A stretch of DNA of 64,000 bases from Phycisphaerales bacterium (GCA_029260515.1 JAJDDC010000096.1:124001-188000); one strand, 5' to 3'. Counted from the stretch's first letter, positions 16,830-25,732 are shown. The notes: generated from the sequence alone by a model not told the origin. Numbers and translations: made by a program.

Positions 16830-17522
16830 ATGCGATTCTGCGGGCGATGCTGCGATCGAAAAGGCATGAACGCCGGCGTCTGGGTCGCCGTCTTCCTGCC
16901 GGTCTTGATCGTGCCTTTCGTGAACGGGTCCAGCGAAGCCGAGGAGAACGGGGCGATGTCCGAGCCCGCCGCGGCCTCCGCCGCCACGCCCGAAGAGATG
17001 GCCGACCCCAGGTTCGTCCTGGGCTACACGATGCCCCTACTCGATGGCGAGGCCCAGGATCTCCACGACTACAAGGGCAGGGTCATCCTCATCGTCAACA
17101 CCGCCAGCAAGTGCGGCTACACCCGCCAGTACGCGGGCCTCCAGAAGCTCTTCGAGTCTCGCGAGGATCAGGGCCTCGTCATCCTCGGCTTCCCAGCCAA
17201 CAACTTCGGCGCCCAGGAGCCCGGCTCCGACACGCAGATCGCCGAGTTCTGCGAGCAGAACTTCGGCGTCTCCTTCCCCATGTTCTCCAAGGTCTCCGTC
17301 AAGGGCGACGACGCCCACCCCCTCTACCAGCGCCTCGCCAAGATCGAGATCGAGGAGATCGAGGGCGAGCCGGGCAAGCTCGGCGGCCCCCCACCATGGA
17401 ACTTCACCAAGTTCCTCGTTGATCGTGACGGGCGCGTCGTCGCCCGCTACTCGCCCAAGGTCGAGCCCGACGACGAACGCCTGCTCGAGAAGATCGACCA
17501 GCTTCTCGGCGCGGGCGGCTGA
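16830..17522 (+). CDS. Exported glutathione peroxidase-like thiol peroxidase
   Basis: Family members reduce hydroperoxides using thioredoxin or glutathione. The 230-residue protein has an N-terminal hydrophobic stretch (about residues 13-32, a probable signal peptide). The catalytic fold follows: NTASKCGYTRQYAGLQ with peroxidatic Cys95, then GFPANNFGAQEPG with the conserved Gln, and PPWNFTKFLVDRDGRVV with the conserved Trp and Asn. A second Cys (AEFCEQNFGV) could be the resolving residue of a thioredoxin-dependent enzyme. AAGGAG precedes the ATG. The gene is 21 bases from gspF on the same strand and may be cotranscribed with it. Confidence 0.86.
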   Translation: MRFCGRCCDRKGMNAGVWVAVFLPVLIVPFVNGSSEAEENGAMSEPAAASAATPEEMADPRFVLGYTMPLLDGEAQDLHDYKGRVILIVNTASKCGYTRQYAGLQKLFESREDQGLVILGFPANNFGAQEPGSDTQIAEFCEQNFGVSFPMFSKVSVKGDDAHPLYQRLAKIEIEEIEGEPGKLGGPPPWNFTKFLVDRDGRVVARYSPKVEPDDERLLEKIDQLLGAGG

Positions 17523-17543
17523 GCCCGGGGACGGCGCGTACGG

Positions 17544-18725
17544 ATGCCCACGTTCGAGTACAACGCGCTCGACCCCGGCGGCGTGCGGATCACCGGCGTC
17601 CTGGGCGGCGCGAGCGAGCAGGCGGTTCTCGCCGAGCTCGAGTCCCGCCGGCTCACCCCCATCTCGGTCCACAAGACCCGCGAGAAGCGCGAACGTCGCG
17701 TCTCGCCCCGTGCCCTTGCCGTCTCGTATACCCAGCTGGCCGACCTGCTCAACGCGGGTGTGCCGCTCATGCGAGCACTGCGTCTGCTCGCCAGGGGCAA
17801 GAGCAACCGCCGCCTGGCCGCCGTCTGGGCCCAGATCGCCGAGGCGGTCAGCGAGGGCGGCGAGCTCGCGCTCGCGATGGGCGAGCACCCGCGCGCCTTC
17901 CCCAGCGTCCACGTCGCGATGGTCGCCGCGGGCGAGAAGGGCGGCTTCCTCGAGCAGGTCCTCGAACGCCTGGGCGCCTTCGTTACCCGTCAGGCCGAGC
18001 TGCGGATGAAGGTCGTCGGCAGCCTCGTCTACCCGGGCGTGCTGGTGACGTTCGGCGGCGCCATCCTCATCGCGATCTTCGGCGTCTTCGTGCCCAAGTT
18101 CGAGCCCCTTTTCGAACGCCTCGACTCGCTCCCCCTGATGACCGAGGTCGTGCTGGGTCTTGCGCACGCGGTGCGGTCCTACGGCGTGCTCATCGCGATC
18201 GTCGCCGCCGCAGTTGTCGGTGGGATCAGATACGCCTCCCGACAACCCGGCCCGGCACGGCGTCTCGCGGAGCTGCGCCTCAAACTCCCGATCATCGGCC
18301 CGCTGATCCGCAACATGGCCGCCGCCCGCTTCTGCCGCATGCTTGGCACGATGGAGGCCAACGGCGTCCCGCTGATCGACGCGATGCGGATCGCCAAGTC
18401 CGCCGCGGGCGACCCCCTGATGGAGGAGGCCATCGACCGCGCGACCGACGCCGTCCGCGCCGGCGAGCAACTCGCCCCGCCCCTGGGCGAGTCGGGGTTT
18501 TTCTCAGAAGAATCGGTCGAGATGATCGCAGTGGGCGAGGCGGCGGGCCAGATCGACAAGGTCCTGCTCAATGTCGCCGACACGATCGAGCGCCGGATCG
18601 ACCACCTGCTGACGATCGCCGTCCGCCTGATCGAGCCCCTGCTCCTCGCGGTCATCGCGGCGACCATCGCAGTTGTCGCCGCCTCGCTCATCGTGCCGAT
18701 GCTCCAGCTCGGCGGGGCGGCCTGA
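17544..18725 (+). CDS. gspF: Type II secretion inner-membrane protein GspF
   Basis: GspF is the polytopic platform protein that couples the GspE ATPase to pseudopilus growth. The 393-residue protein starts with MPTFEYNALDPGG, the classic family opening. It has two homologous cytoplasmic T2SSF domains (about residues 60-180 and 260-380), each followed by hydrophobic segments. The first domain has LADLLNAGVPLMRALRLLA, and the second repeats the pattern as MLGTMEANGVPLIDAMRIA. Three transmembrane helices lie near residues 155-175, 210-228 and 365-388. Length and order match the family. It is split from gspE by two genes and leads the plus-strand secretion block. Confidence 0.95.
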   Translation: MPTFEYNALDPGGVRITGVLGGASEQAVLAELESRRLTPISVHKTREKRERRVSPRALAVSYTQLADLLNAGVPLMRALRLLARGKSNRRLAAVWAQIAEAVSEGGELALAMGEHPRAFPSVHVAMVAAGEKGGFLEQVLERLGAFVTRQAELRMKVVGSLVYPGVLVTFGGAILIAIFGVFVPKFEPLFERLDSLPLMTEVVLGLAHAVRSYGVLIAIVAAAVVGGIRYASRQPGPARRLAELRLKLPIIGPLIRNMAAARFCRMLGTMEANGVPLIDAMRIAKSAAGDPLMEEAIDRATDAVRAGEQLAPPLGESGFFSEESVEMIAVGEAAGQIDKVLLNVADTIERRIDHLLTIAVRLIEPLLLAVIAATIAVVAASLIVPMLQLGGAA

Positions 18726-18776
18726 TCGCCCCAATCCGCGGGCGGATCCCCGGATGGGGCTTGCGGGCCCGTCGCC

Positions 18777-18815
18777 TTGCCGCTAGTGTGGACTAAACCT
18801 AGTGAGGACTAGTCT
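18777..18815 (+). promoter_or_regulatory. Direct repeat, palindrome and possible promoter upstream of gspG
   Basis: CTAGTGTGGACTA (18783-18795) is repeated 16 bases on as CTAGTGAGGACTA (18799-18811), with one mismatch. The second copy is also a palindrome, CTAGT-gagg-ACTAG. TTGCCG at 18777 and TAGTGA at 18800 could be -35 and -10 with a 17-base spacer, which would place the repeats over the promoter. This looks like a tandem operator in the otherwise empty 258-base gspF-gspG gap. Confidence 0.4.
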
Positions 18816-18983
18816 ACGGAACTTCCGCCACTCAAGGCGGTTTCGAGTTGGGGACACAAGTCTCTCTCCCGAGCATTCGCCCGGGTGGGGGGCGGGTCGG
18901 CACGACGCCCGGCCCGGGGGACGACACGGATGTTGGGGTCGGCGCCCGCTCGGGACCGTCCCGGTAGAAAGGACGCGCACGAG

Positions 18984-19526
18984 ATGAAGAGCACTGTCGA
19001 AACACGCCGGGCAGTGGGCCGCAAGACCCGCCGGGCATTCTCCGTCATCGAGGTCATGATCGTCCTGGCGATCATGCTCCTGCTCGCGGGCATCGTCGGG
19101 ATCACGGTCTTCGGCCAGAAGGCCAAGGCCGACATCCAGGCGACACGCGTGCAGATGGAGTCGATCGAGAGTGCGCTCCGCTCGTTCCGCCTCGACTTCC
19201 GGCGCTACCCGACAGACGACGAGGGCCTCGCCGTCCTCTGGAATCGCGAGAGTCTCGACGCCGACGCGGACGAGTCCGCGTGGACCAAGTACCTCGAGAA
19301 GCCGGTCGCGGCCGACACCTGGGGCAGCGCCTGGGGCTACTCCACCGAGACCGACGAGTTCGCCGACCCCGACGACACGGGCGGGATCACCGAACCCACT
19401 TTCGATCTCTGGTCCTTCGGCCCGGACCGCGAGGACGGCACCGACGACGACATCCACCTCGACGCCTCGTCGTCGGGCGAGGACGACCTGGGCGGGGATC
19501 TGCTCCCGCCCCCCAGCGACGGCTGA
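18984..19526 (+). CDS. gspG: Type II secretion major pseudopilin GspG
   Basis: GspG is the main subunit of the periplasmic pseudopilus. The 180-residue precursor has a 25-residue basic leader (rich in Arg and Lys), then A|FSVIEVMIVLAIMLLLAGI, a prepilin cleavage site with Glu at +5. The -1 residue is Ala rather than the usual Gly. The body contains RRYPTDDEGLAVLW and an Asp-rich segment that fits the GspG calcium-binding loop. The C-terminal tail is unusually acidic. The ATG is preceded by GAAAGGA. It begins the gspG-to-gspM block and has its own upstream repeat region. Confidence 0.9.
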   Translation: MKSTVETRRAVGRKTRRAFSVIEVMIVLAIMLLLAGIVGITVFGQKAKADIQATRVQMESIESALRSFRLDFRRYPTDDEGLAVLWNRESLDADADESAWTKYLEKPVAADTWGSAWGYSTETDEFADPDDTGGITEPTFDLWSFGPDREDGTDDDIHLDASSSGEDDLGGDLLPPPSDG

Positions 19527-19593
19527 GAGTCCGGGCGGCTCGCACGGACGCGTGGGCGGTTTCAACAACGCGGGTATCCGGCGGAGCGGGACA

Positions 19594-20322
19594 ATGCGCG
19601 AGCGGGGGTTCTCCGTCATCGAGGTCATGATCGCGGCCGGCGTGCTCGCCGTCGTCGTCGCCCTCGTCCTTCCCGCCGCCCTCGGCCGCTTTGCCGAGCG
19701 TTCGCTCGACGGCGTCGCCCGGGACGTCTCGGCCGCGATCGCCCTGGCACGCTCGGGCACGAGCGAGTCCGGGCTCCCGGTCGCCGTCCGCTTCAGGCTC
19801 GACACCCCTTCCGGCGCCTGGCGGATCGAGTCGGCTCGCATGTCGGAGGGCGACTCCCCCGAACGCCTCGATGGCCTCTCAACTCGTGCAGCCTCCGCCG
19901 AACGCGGCGCCGACCGGGCGGACGCCGAGCCGGACTGGCGCGTGCTGCGCACGCTGCCGCGTGGTGTCGAGGTATTGCGTGAAGCGCCCGAGCCCAGCGA
20001 TGTGCCGCCCATGCCACCCGTCCCCGCCGCGGCTCCGCTCGCCGACGCGGGTGAGACGCCCGAGACGATCCTTGTCGGGATCTTCCTGCCCGGCGGGCGC
20101 TGCGCCGTCGGGGGCGGGTTCTTTCTCGTGCGTGCTCAGGGCACAGCGCCAGAGACCATCACCTCGGGCGTCGAGCTCAACGTGAGCGCCTGGACGGGCC
20201 GCGTCCGCGCCGAGCCCTGGCGTGCGCTCTCCCCCGCCGATGATCTCATGAGCGTGCCCACACCCGAGTCGTTGCCGACCGACTGGCTCGCGCCGCCGAC
20301 GGACGCGGGGGGCGCCCCATGA
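19594..20322 (+). CDS. gspH: Type II secretion minor pseudopilin GspH-like
   Basis: The 242-residue precursor has a very short leader, then G|FSVIEVMIAAGVLAVVVALVL, a canonical prepilin site with Glu at +5. The body begins with a GspH-like part (VARDVSAAIALARSGTSESGLPVAVRF) and then has a long Pro/Ala-rich insert. Its position between gspG and the gspI-like gene supports the assignment, although minor pseudopilins diverge strongly. A GGAG lies upstream of the ATG. Its stop overlaps the next gene by 4 bases (ATGA), so translation is coupled. Confidence 0.72.
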   Translation: MRERGFSVIEVMIAAGVLAVVVALVLPAALGRFAERSLDGVARDVSAAIALARSGTSESGLPVAVRFRLDTPSGAWRIESARMSEGDSPERLDGLSTRAASAERGADRADAEPDWRVLRTLPRGVEVLREAPEPSDVPPMPPVPAAAPLADAGETPETILVGIFLPGGRCAVGGGFFLVRAQGTAPETITSGVELNVSAWTGRVRAEPWRALSPADDLMSVPTPESLPTDWLAPPTDAGGAP

Positions 20323-20903
20323 TCCCGCGCACCTGGCCCGAGCCAACAGCGGTGCGCCGACGCGCGCTCGCCCGCCGCCGGGCCGCGTTGCTGCTCGAGG
20401 CGATGCTCGCCCTCGCCCTGCTCGCGACCGCGTCGGCGCTGCTCGCCGGTGTCGTCCGCGACTCGAGCGCACGCCTGGACCGCTCGCTCGACCGGGCGGC
20501 CGCGGCGGACCTCGCCCGCGCCGCGATCGCACGCATCGAGGGCGGGCTCGCGACCCCCGAAACACTCAACGGCCCCGCCCCCGCCTGGGACCCCGCCGTC
20601 CTGCTCACGCCCGACAACGCCGCGATGGGCGCCCCGGACTCCGACGATATCCCGATCACCGACGCGCCCCTGACCGACCCCGATTGGCGTCTGGCTATCG
20701 AGACCCAGCCCTCGCCCTACGACGGGCTGACCCTGGTCAGCATCACCGCCTCGCGGACCACCACCGCGGGCGTTTCGTTCACGTTCCACCAACTCGTCCG
20801 TCTGGAGGCGCCCGCGCACGACGAGGTGGGCGACACGGACGAGCTGGCCGAGCTGATCGAGCGTGAACAAGAAGCCGCGGCCCGCGGGGAGGCGACGCCG
20901 TGA
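20319..20903 (+). CDS. gspI: Type II secretion minor pseudopilin GspI-like
   Basis: The 194-residue protein has a 21-residue Arg-rich leader followed by AALLLEAMLALALLATASALLAG. This pseudopilin-like helix keeps the Glu but lacks the usual Gly/Phe pair at the cleavage point. Position is the main evidence for GspI, which starts the pseudopilus tip with GspJ and GspK; the body is too diverged to be sure. The acidic tail (DELAELIEREQEAA) has no known role. It overlaps gspH by 4 bases and the gspJ ATG by 1 base. Confidence 0.6.
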   Translation: MIPRTWPEPTAVRRRALARRRAALLLEAMLALALLATASALLAGVVRDSSARLDRSLDRAAAADLARAAIARIEGGLATPETLNGPAPAWDPAVLLTPDNAAMGAPDSDDIPITDAPLTDPDWRLAIETQPSPYDGLTLVSITASRTTTAGVSFTFHQLVRLEAPAHDEVGDTDELAELIEREQEAAARGEATP

Positions 20904-21643
20904 TGCGCCGACGAGGGTTCACGCTCGTCGAGGTCGTGCTCGCGTTGGCGCTGGTCGCGCTGGTCGCCGGGATCACGTTCGCCCTGCTCATCGACATGGG
21001 GGCCCGCGAGGAGCGGGTCGCCAGGCACGCCGACCGCCTCGCGCACGCCGCCGACCTGTTCGAGACGATCGAACGTGCCCTCGCCGGCTCGATGGTCGCG
21101 GCCGGCGACAACAGCGCGGGCGTCTCGGGCGGCGGCGCGGCGCTGTATATCCACTACCGGGGCGTCGCCCCCGCGGGCGATGACGCCGCCCTCGACATGG
21201 TCGAACTCGCGTTGAGCTGGGACGCGGCGAGCGGTGTTATCACCTGTGCGCACACGCTCGCCGACTCCGGCGCGAGCGCCGACGAGGCTCTTGTCTCGGG
21301 CGTCTCGTACATCAGCGTCCGCTTCTACTCGGGTTCGCGCTGGCACGCATCGTTCGACTCGGCCGCGATCGGGGAGCTGCCCTCGGCGATCGAGGTCGCG
21401 GTGTGGTTCGGTCCACGGCGCCAGATCGATGATCTCCAGCAGCCACTCGGCGCCGCCCCCGATCCCTCGGCTCCCGGGCCCCCGGATTTCGAGATGATGT
21501 TCGCCGACGAGTTCGAGGGGCTCGAATCACCGCCCGGGTTCGAGGAGTCGATTGCCCCCGAGCCCCCGATACGCGCGCCGGACCGCAGGCGGATCTTCGC
21601 GGTCCCCGACGCGCCGCGTGGCCAGGCGGAGGTGAACACATGA
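20903..21643 (+). CDS. gspJ: Type II secretion minor pseudopilin GspJ-like
   Basis: The 246-residue precursor has a short MRRR leader and G|FTLVEVVLALALVALVAGI, a canonical prepilin site. The helix is followed by GspJ-like segments (DLFETIERALAGS, DMVELALSWDAASG, SYISVRFYSGSRWH). The C terminus is a long Pro- and Glu-rich tail (about 60 residues) not usual for GspJ. The ATG overlaps the gspI stop as TGATG; a GTG three bases earlier is also possible. It overlaps gspK by 4 bases, and its order between gspI and gspK fits the family. Confidence 0.72.
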   Translation: MRRRGFTLVEVVLALALVALVAGITFALLIDMGAREERVARHADRLAHAADLFETIERALAGSMVAAGDNSAGVSGGGAALYIHYRGVAPAGDDAALDMVELALSWDAASGVITCAHTLADSGASADEALVSGVSYISVRFYSGSRWHASFDSAAIGELPSAIEVAVWFGPRRQIDDLQQPLGAAPDPSAPGPPDFEMMFADEFEGLESPPGFEESIAPEPPIRAPDRRRIFAVPDAPRGQAEVNT

Positions 21644-23187
21644 GGGCGCGTTGCACCTATCGCAAGGCGCCCAGGCGCGCGGGCGGGCTGGTGATCCTCG
21701 CCTCCCTCGTCGTCGTCACGATGGCCGCCCTCGTGGGCTCGGCGATCCTGCTCCGCGCCGACGCGGGCACGGTTATCGCCAGGGGCGAACTGCGCCGCGC
21801 CCAGGCGCGTGCCGCGGCGTGGTCTGGCGTCCAGGCCGTCATGGCCCGCCTTTCCGAGCAGCGCGACGACCTGCTCGGAGGCGGCGCCCCGGTCCTGCCC
21901 GAGCAATGGACCTTCCCGATCGAGTCGGCGGACGGCGAACTTGTCTTCCGCGTGCTCCAGGGCGCGGGTGGTCTGCCTGCGACAAGCGAGAACGCCCGCC
22001 TGGACATCAATACAGCGGCGCCCGAGATGCTCGCCATGCTCCCAGGGCTGAACGAGACGCTCGCAGAGCGGATCATCTCGAGCCGCCCCGAGGGTGGGTA
22101 CGTGAGCGTCGAGTCCCTGCTGGGTGTGGAGGGGATTGATCGGCGCACGCTCATGGGCGAAACACAAGACGATGAAGGCGCGCACGAGCCGACGCCTCCC
22201 CGGCCTGGCGGGCTCGCGGTGTCGGCGCCACCCCTCATCGACCTGCTCACGGTCTGGAGCTTCGACCCCAACGTGCAGGGCTCCGCCTCGGGCGAGTCGA
22301 TCGGTGTGCGCCGCGTACGCCTCCCCGGCGGCTGGTGGACGGACGGCATGGCGATGGCGATCGGGGAGCGATTCGGCGCCCCGAGCCTCTTCGGCGTCGG
22401 CGGCATCGGCCTGGGCGAGGACCCGCCCGCGTCCATCGGCGAGTTGGTGACGGCGCTCCGGGGATCCTCGATCCCGGTCGAGTCGTGGGGCAAGTGGCTG
22501 GACACCTTCACGCCCTACGACGCGACGCACCGGCGTGGGCTGATCGACCTCAACCGGGCGGGCGCCGACGTCCTCGCGGCCGTCCCCGGTCTCGACGTGG
22601 AGCTTGCCGGCGCGATCGTGGACGCCCGCGACCGGACACCCTTCGAGTCCCGGTCCTCAACTGCCTGGATCGTCGAGGTCGGCGCAGTCTCGCCCGAGGC
22701 GTTCGTCGAGGCGGCCGACTGGCTCACGACAAGGTCCACGCAGTGGCGCGTCATCGTGGAGGGCGGGTACGAGGCGCCGACGGCGGAGGGGGCCGAACGA
22801 GGCTCGGCGCCCGCGCTCCTCGACCGCGTCGTGTTCGAGGCTGTGATCGATGTCTCGACGCGCCGCACGCGTCTGGCGACGCTCCGCGAGGTCACAGGAC
22901 TTAACGAGACGCTGGCGTTCTCGCGGGCACTCCTGGCTGGTGACGACGAGCCCGAGCCCCACGATCTGGCGATGGACGATTCGGCCTCGATCGTTGAACC
23001 GGAAGAGCCCGAGTTCGTCCGCCTGCGGCGCGGGCCCGACCCGCTCGGGACGAGCGACGACGTCCCGCCGAGCCTGCCCGCGCCAGAACAGACGAGCGAC
23101 CCTGACGCGCAGGACGCATTACCAGCCCCATCTGCGGGATCAACCGGCGGGCGCGCCGGCCGCTGGACACGCGGGGGTGGGTCATGA
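21640..23187 (+). CDS. gspK: Type II secretion minor pseudopilin GspK
   Basis: GspK caps the pseudopilus tip. The 515-residue protein starts with a basic leader and a hydrophobic helix (GLVILASLVVVTMAALVGSAIL) without the Glu at +5, as is normal for GspK. Two helix-hairpin-helix-like segments follow: LDINTAAPEMLAMLPGLNETLAERI and LIDLNRAGADVLAAVPGLDVELAGAIV. These are the SAM-like domain found in this family. It is longer than typical GspK (about 330 residues) because of an inserted central region and a low-complexity C terminus. It overlaps its neighbours by 4 bases on both sides. Confidence 0.85.
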   Translation: MRARCTYRKAPRRAGGLVILASLVVVTMAALVGSAILLRADAGTVIARGELRRAQARAAAWSGVQAVMARLSEQRDDLLGGGAPVLPEQWTFPIESADGELVFRVLQGAGGLPATSENARLDINTAAPEMLAMLPGLNETLAERIISSRPEGGYVSVESLLGVEGIDRRTLMGETQDDEGAHEPTPPRPGGLAVSAPPLIDLLTVWSFDPNVQGSASGESIGVRRVRLPGGWWTDGMAMAIGERFGAPSLFGVGGIGLGEDPPASIGELVTALRGSSIPVESWGKWLDTFTPYDATHRRGLIDLNRAGADVLAAVPGLDVELAGAIVDARDRTPFESRSSTAWIVEVGAVSPEAFVEAADWLTTRSTQWRVIVEGGYEAPTAEGAERGSAPALLDRVVFEAVIDVSTRRTRLATLREVTGLNETLAFSRALLAGDDEPEPHDLAMDDSASIVEPEEPEFVRLRRGPDPLGTSDDVPPSLPAPEQTSDPDAQDALPAPSAGSTGGRAGRWTRGGGS

Positions 23188-24683
23188 GCCTGACCGCCCG
23201 TGGGATCTACATCGATCTGGACCACGACGCGCTGGCCGTCGCGCGTATCGGCGCAAGGGGCGTGGACGCCTGGGCGACGGCACGCCGCCCCGATTCGGTC
23301 AAACCCGACGAGCCATCGAGCGTCGGCGCGTGGATCGCCGGGGTGCTCGATGAGGCCGGCATCGGGCGCGGGCGGGCGGTCTTCGCCGTCGCCCGCTCGG
23401 AGGTCGTCCTCAAGCTCCTCCGCCTGCCCGGCGGCGAGTCGCTCGACGAGGGCGAACTCGCGGGCGTCGTCCACCTGCAGATGGCGCGCCAGACGGCGGT
23501 GTCGATCGACGACGCGGTCGTGGACTACGTCCCGCTCGAGGGGGGCGAGCCCGAATCCGAACGCCTCGTGCTCGTCGGTGCGATCGCGGGCGAACGCGTC
23601 GAGTGGCGCAGGCGACTCGCCGAGGCCTGCGGGCTCAAGCTCGCGGGCGTGCGTCTGCGGGCCGCGGGCGTCGCGGAACTCGTCGCGAGAACGACGGAAG
23701 ACGCTTCGGCGCCGACGCTCGGGGTCAGCGTCGGGCCCGCGTCGGTCGAGCTGGCGCTGTGCGAGCGGGGCGAGCTGCTCTTCGCGCGCACCGTCGAGCT
23801 GGGCGAGGCCGCGGGCAACAACGCGCGGACCGCGGCAAGGGTCGCCGTCGAGGCCAAGCGGACCGCGATGAGCTTCCGCGTCGCCCAGCGGACCCCCGAC
23901 ATCGCGGGCGTCGTCGTGCTCGGTCGCGACGAGTTGAGCCGGGACGTCGCTCTCGCGTGCGCCGAGGAACTGGGCGTACCCGGCGAGTCGCGCTGGCCGG
24001 ATGTCCGCGGCCTCGACGACGCGGCGCACGAGCAGCAGCGGGCGCTGCTGCCTTTGGCTGGTATGGCGGCGCGAGAGCGGAGTGGTCGGGCGCTGATGAA
24101 CTTCGCCGAGCCGCGCCGGGCGCCCGACGTCGGCGCCCGCCGTCGCCAGCTCGCGCTCGGGGGCGCATTCCTCGCGATCGCGGTCGTCGGCGCGGCATGG
24201 ATCTTCTCACGCCAGCATCTCGACGCGTTGCAGACCCGGGTTGACGCCGCGAATGCCGCGCTCCAGGACAAGCAGGACGAGTACCTCAACGCGTTGGCCT
24301 CCGACGCCCGGGCCAACCACATCGAGTGGTGGCGGTCCGAGGACGTGGACTGGCTGGCGCATATCGACCGCGTCGGCGCGGGCCTGCCCGGGCCAGACTC
24401 GGCGCTGCTCGACACGCTCACGGGCTCGGGTGAGTCGGGGGTTCGGTTCTCGACGGGCGCCTCACAGCCCTACCCGGGGCGGTGGGCGATCGACCGCCGG
24501 GTCACGATGGATATTGCGGGGCGTGCCGGGGCGCCCGGGGTCGCGGTCGATCTGCGCGCGCGCCTGCTGGGGATGGGCGACTACCACGTGGAGACCAAGG
24601 GCCCGGACGTGGACAACACATTCGCGTTCGAGCTGACGACCGACCGTGCCTCGCCCGTCGTGGGTGGGGGGGATGCCCCGTGA
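23184..24683 (+). CDS. gspL: Type II secretion protein GspL (PilM-PilN type)
   Basis: GspL links the cytoplasmic ATPase to the inner-membrane assembly. The 499 residues show an actin-like PilM-type domain first (about 1-300; GIYIDLDHDALAVARI, then LVLVGAIAGERVEWRRRLAEACGLKL). One transmembrane helix follows at about 327-345. The C-terminal periplasmic part resembles PilN: a coiled coil from about residue 350, then a ferredoxin-like segment. This one-protein fusion of PilM and PilN folds is the definition of GspL. It overlaps gspK and the gspM-like gene by 4 bases each. Confidence 0.85.
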   Translation: MSLTARGIYIDLDHDALAVARIGARGVDAWATARRPDSVKPDEPSSVGAWIAGVLDEAGIGRGRAVFAVARSEVVLKLLRLPGGESLDEGELAGVVHLQMARQTAVSIDDAVVDYVPLEGGEPESERLVLVGAIAGERVEWRRRLAEACGLKLAGVRLRAAGVAELVARTTEDASAPTLGVSVGPASVELALCERGELLFARTVELGEAAGNNARTAARVAVEAKRTAMSFRVAQRTPDIAGVVVLGRDELSRDVALACAEELGVPGESRWPDVRGLDDAAHEQQRALLPLAGMAARERSGRALMNFAEPRRAPDVGARRRQLALGGAFLAIAVVGAAWIFSRQHLDALQTRVDAANAALQDKQDEYLNALASDARANHIEWWRSEDVDWLAHIDRVGAGLPGPDSALLDTLTGSGESGVRFSTGASQPYPGRWAIDRRVTMDIAGRAGAPGVAVDLRARLLGMGDYHVETKGPDVDNTFAFELTTDRASPVVGGGDAP

Positions 24684-25663
24684 CGCTCCGCCGCATGATC
24701 CTGATCGGGATCGGCGCGGGGGTCGCGCTGGGCGTTGTGTACGTCGGCGCAGACCGCGTGTACCTGCGCCGGGCGACGAGCCTGCGCGTCGAGCTGGCAA
24801 GCGCCCGCGACCAGGCACGCCGCCTCGATGAGGCGACCGACGCGTACCGCGGCACGCGCGAACGGATCCGCGAGGCCCTCGAACCGACGCTCGGCGCAGA
24901 TCCGCAGATCGTCGAGCACGAACTGCGAGCCGGGCTGGGCGAGCTTGCCCGTGCCAATGGCCTGGGCGACGTCGTCGTGTCGAACGCCGCCCCGAGGGGG
25001 GCGGCCAACCCCGTCGCCCGCGCGCGCATGGACCGGTCGTGGGGGCGGCTGCGTCAGCGTCTCGGGGAACGGGCGGACTTCATGGTCATCCGCGGGCGTA
25101 TCGAGGGCGAGGGCACACTCGAGGCGTCGCTGCGGATGCTCGGAGCGATGCACGCACAAGACTGGATCCACCGCGTCGAGGCGTTTTCCATCCGCCCGGT
25201 CGGGCGTGAGCGCGAGCGGTACGAGTTCAGGGCGGATTTCGCGATCGCTTTCGCGCAGGATTTGGGCGGGGATGGGGGCGGGGGCGAAACGGGATCACCC
25301 GAGCTGGCGCCGATCTCGCCCGGTGAGCGTGCCGCGGTCGCTGGGATCCTCTCGCGGCATCTGTTCAAGGCGCCGCCCGTTCCCGAGCCCGTGGTCCATG
25401 CGCCGCCGCCCCAGGTAACCCCGCCGCCGGCGCCCCCGGCGTACGGGGCCTGGCGCCTGGCGGGCCTGACGGTCACGGACCACCCGGAGGCATTCCTGGT
25501 CGGGCCCTCGGGCCAGTCCATGGTGCTCGCCCCGGGCCAGGCGGTCGAGGGGGCGATTTTCGAGGGTGGGGAGGGCGAGCGGGGGGTGTTTGTGATCGAG
25601 GGAGAGCGGTTCGAGGTCGAGCTTGGAGGGACGCTCGCGCAGCGGCGCGGGCTGGAGGACTAG
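24680..25663 (+). CDS. GspM/PilO-like protein fused to a GspC-like homology region
   Basis: The 327-residue protein starts from GTG overlapping the gspL stop (GTGA). A single N-terminal transmembrane helix and a coiled coil (about residues 30-75) lead into a PilO/GspM-like periplasmic domain (about 80-200). After a Pro-rich linker (about 240-265), the last 65 residues (GAWRLAGLTV, DHPEAFLVGPSGQSMVLAPGQAV, GVFVIEGERFEVEL) have the strand order of the GspC homology region, which in other systems contacts the secretin N0 domain. No separate gspC is in the locus, so this fusion may do both jobs. The GspC resemblance is my judgement from the pattern. Confidence 0.65.
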   Translation: MTLRRMILIGIGAGVALGVVYVGADRVYLRRATSLRVELASARDQARRLDEATDAYRGTRERIREALEPTLGADPQIVEHELRAGLGELARANGLGDVVVSNAAPRGAANPVARARMDRSWGRLRQRLGERADFMVIRGRIEGEGTLEASLRMLGAMHAQDWIHRVEAFSIRPVGRERERYEFRADFAIAFAQDLGGDGGGGETGSPELAPISPGERAAVAGILSRHLFKAPPVPEPVVHAPPPQVTPPPAPPAYGAWRLAGLTVTDHPEAFLVGPSGQSMVLAPGQAVEGAIFEGGEGERGVFVIEGERFEVELGGTLAQRRGLED

Positions 25664-25667
25664 GGAG

Positions 25668-25673
25668 TAGACT
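25668..25673 (+). promoter_or_regulatory. -10 element between gspM-like gene and gspD
   Basis: TAGACT lies 5 bases after the upstream stop and 59 bases before the gspD ATG. No -35 is clear. It suggests the giant gene can be transcribed separately. Confidence 0.35.
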
Positions 25674-25732
25674 GGGCGGCGCATGGCCAGGATGGCCGGC
25701 GCTCGCCCCGAGCGCATGTGACGGAGCACAGG

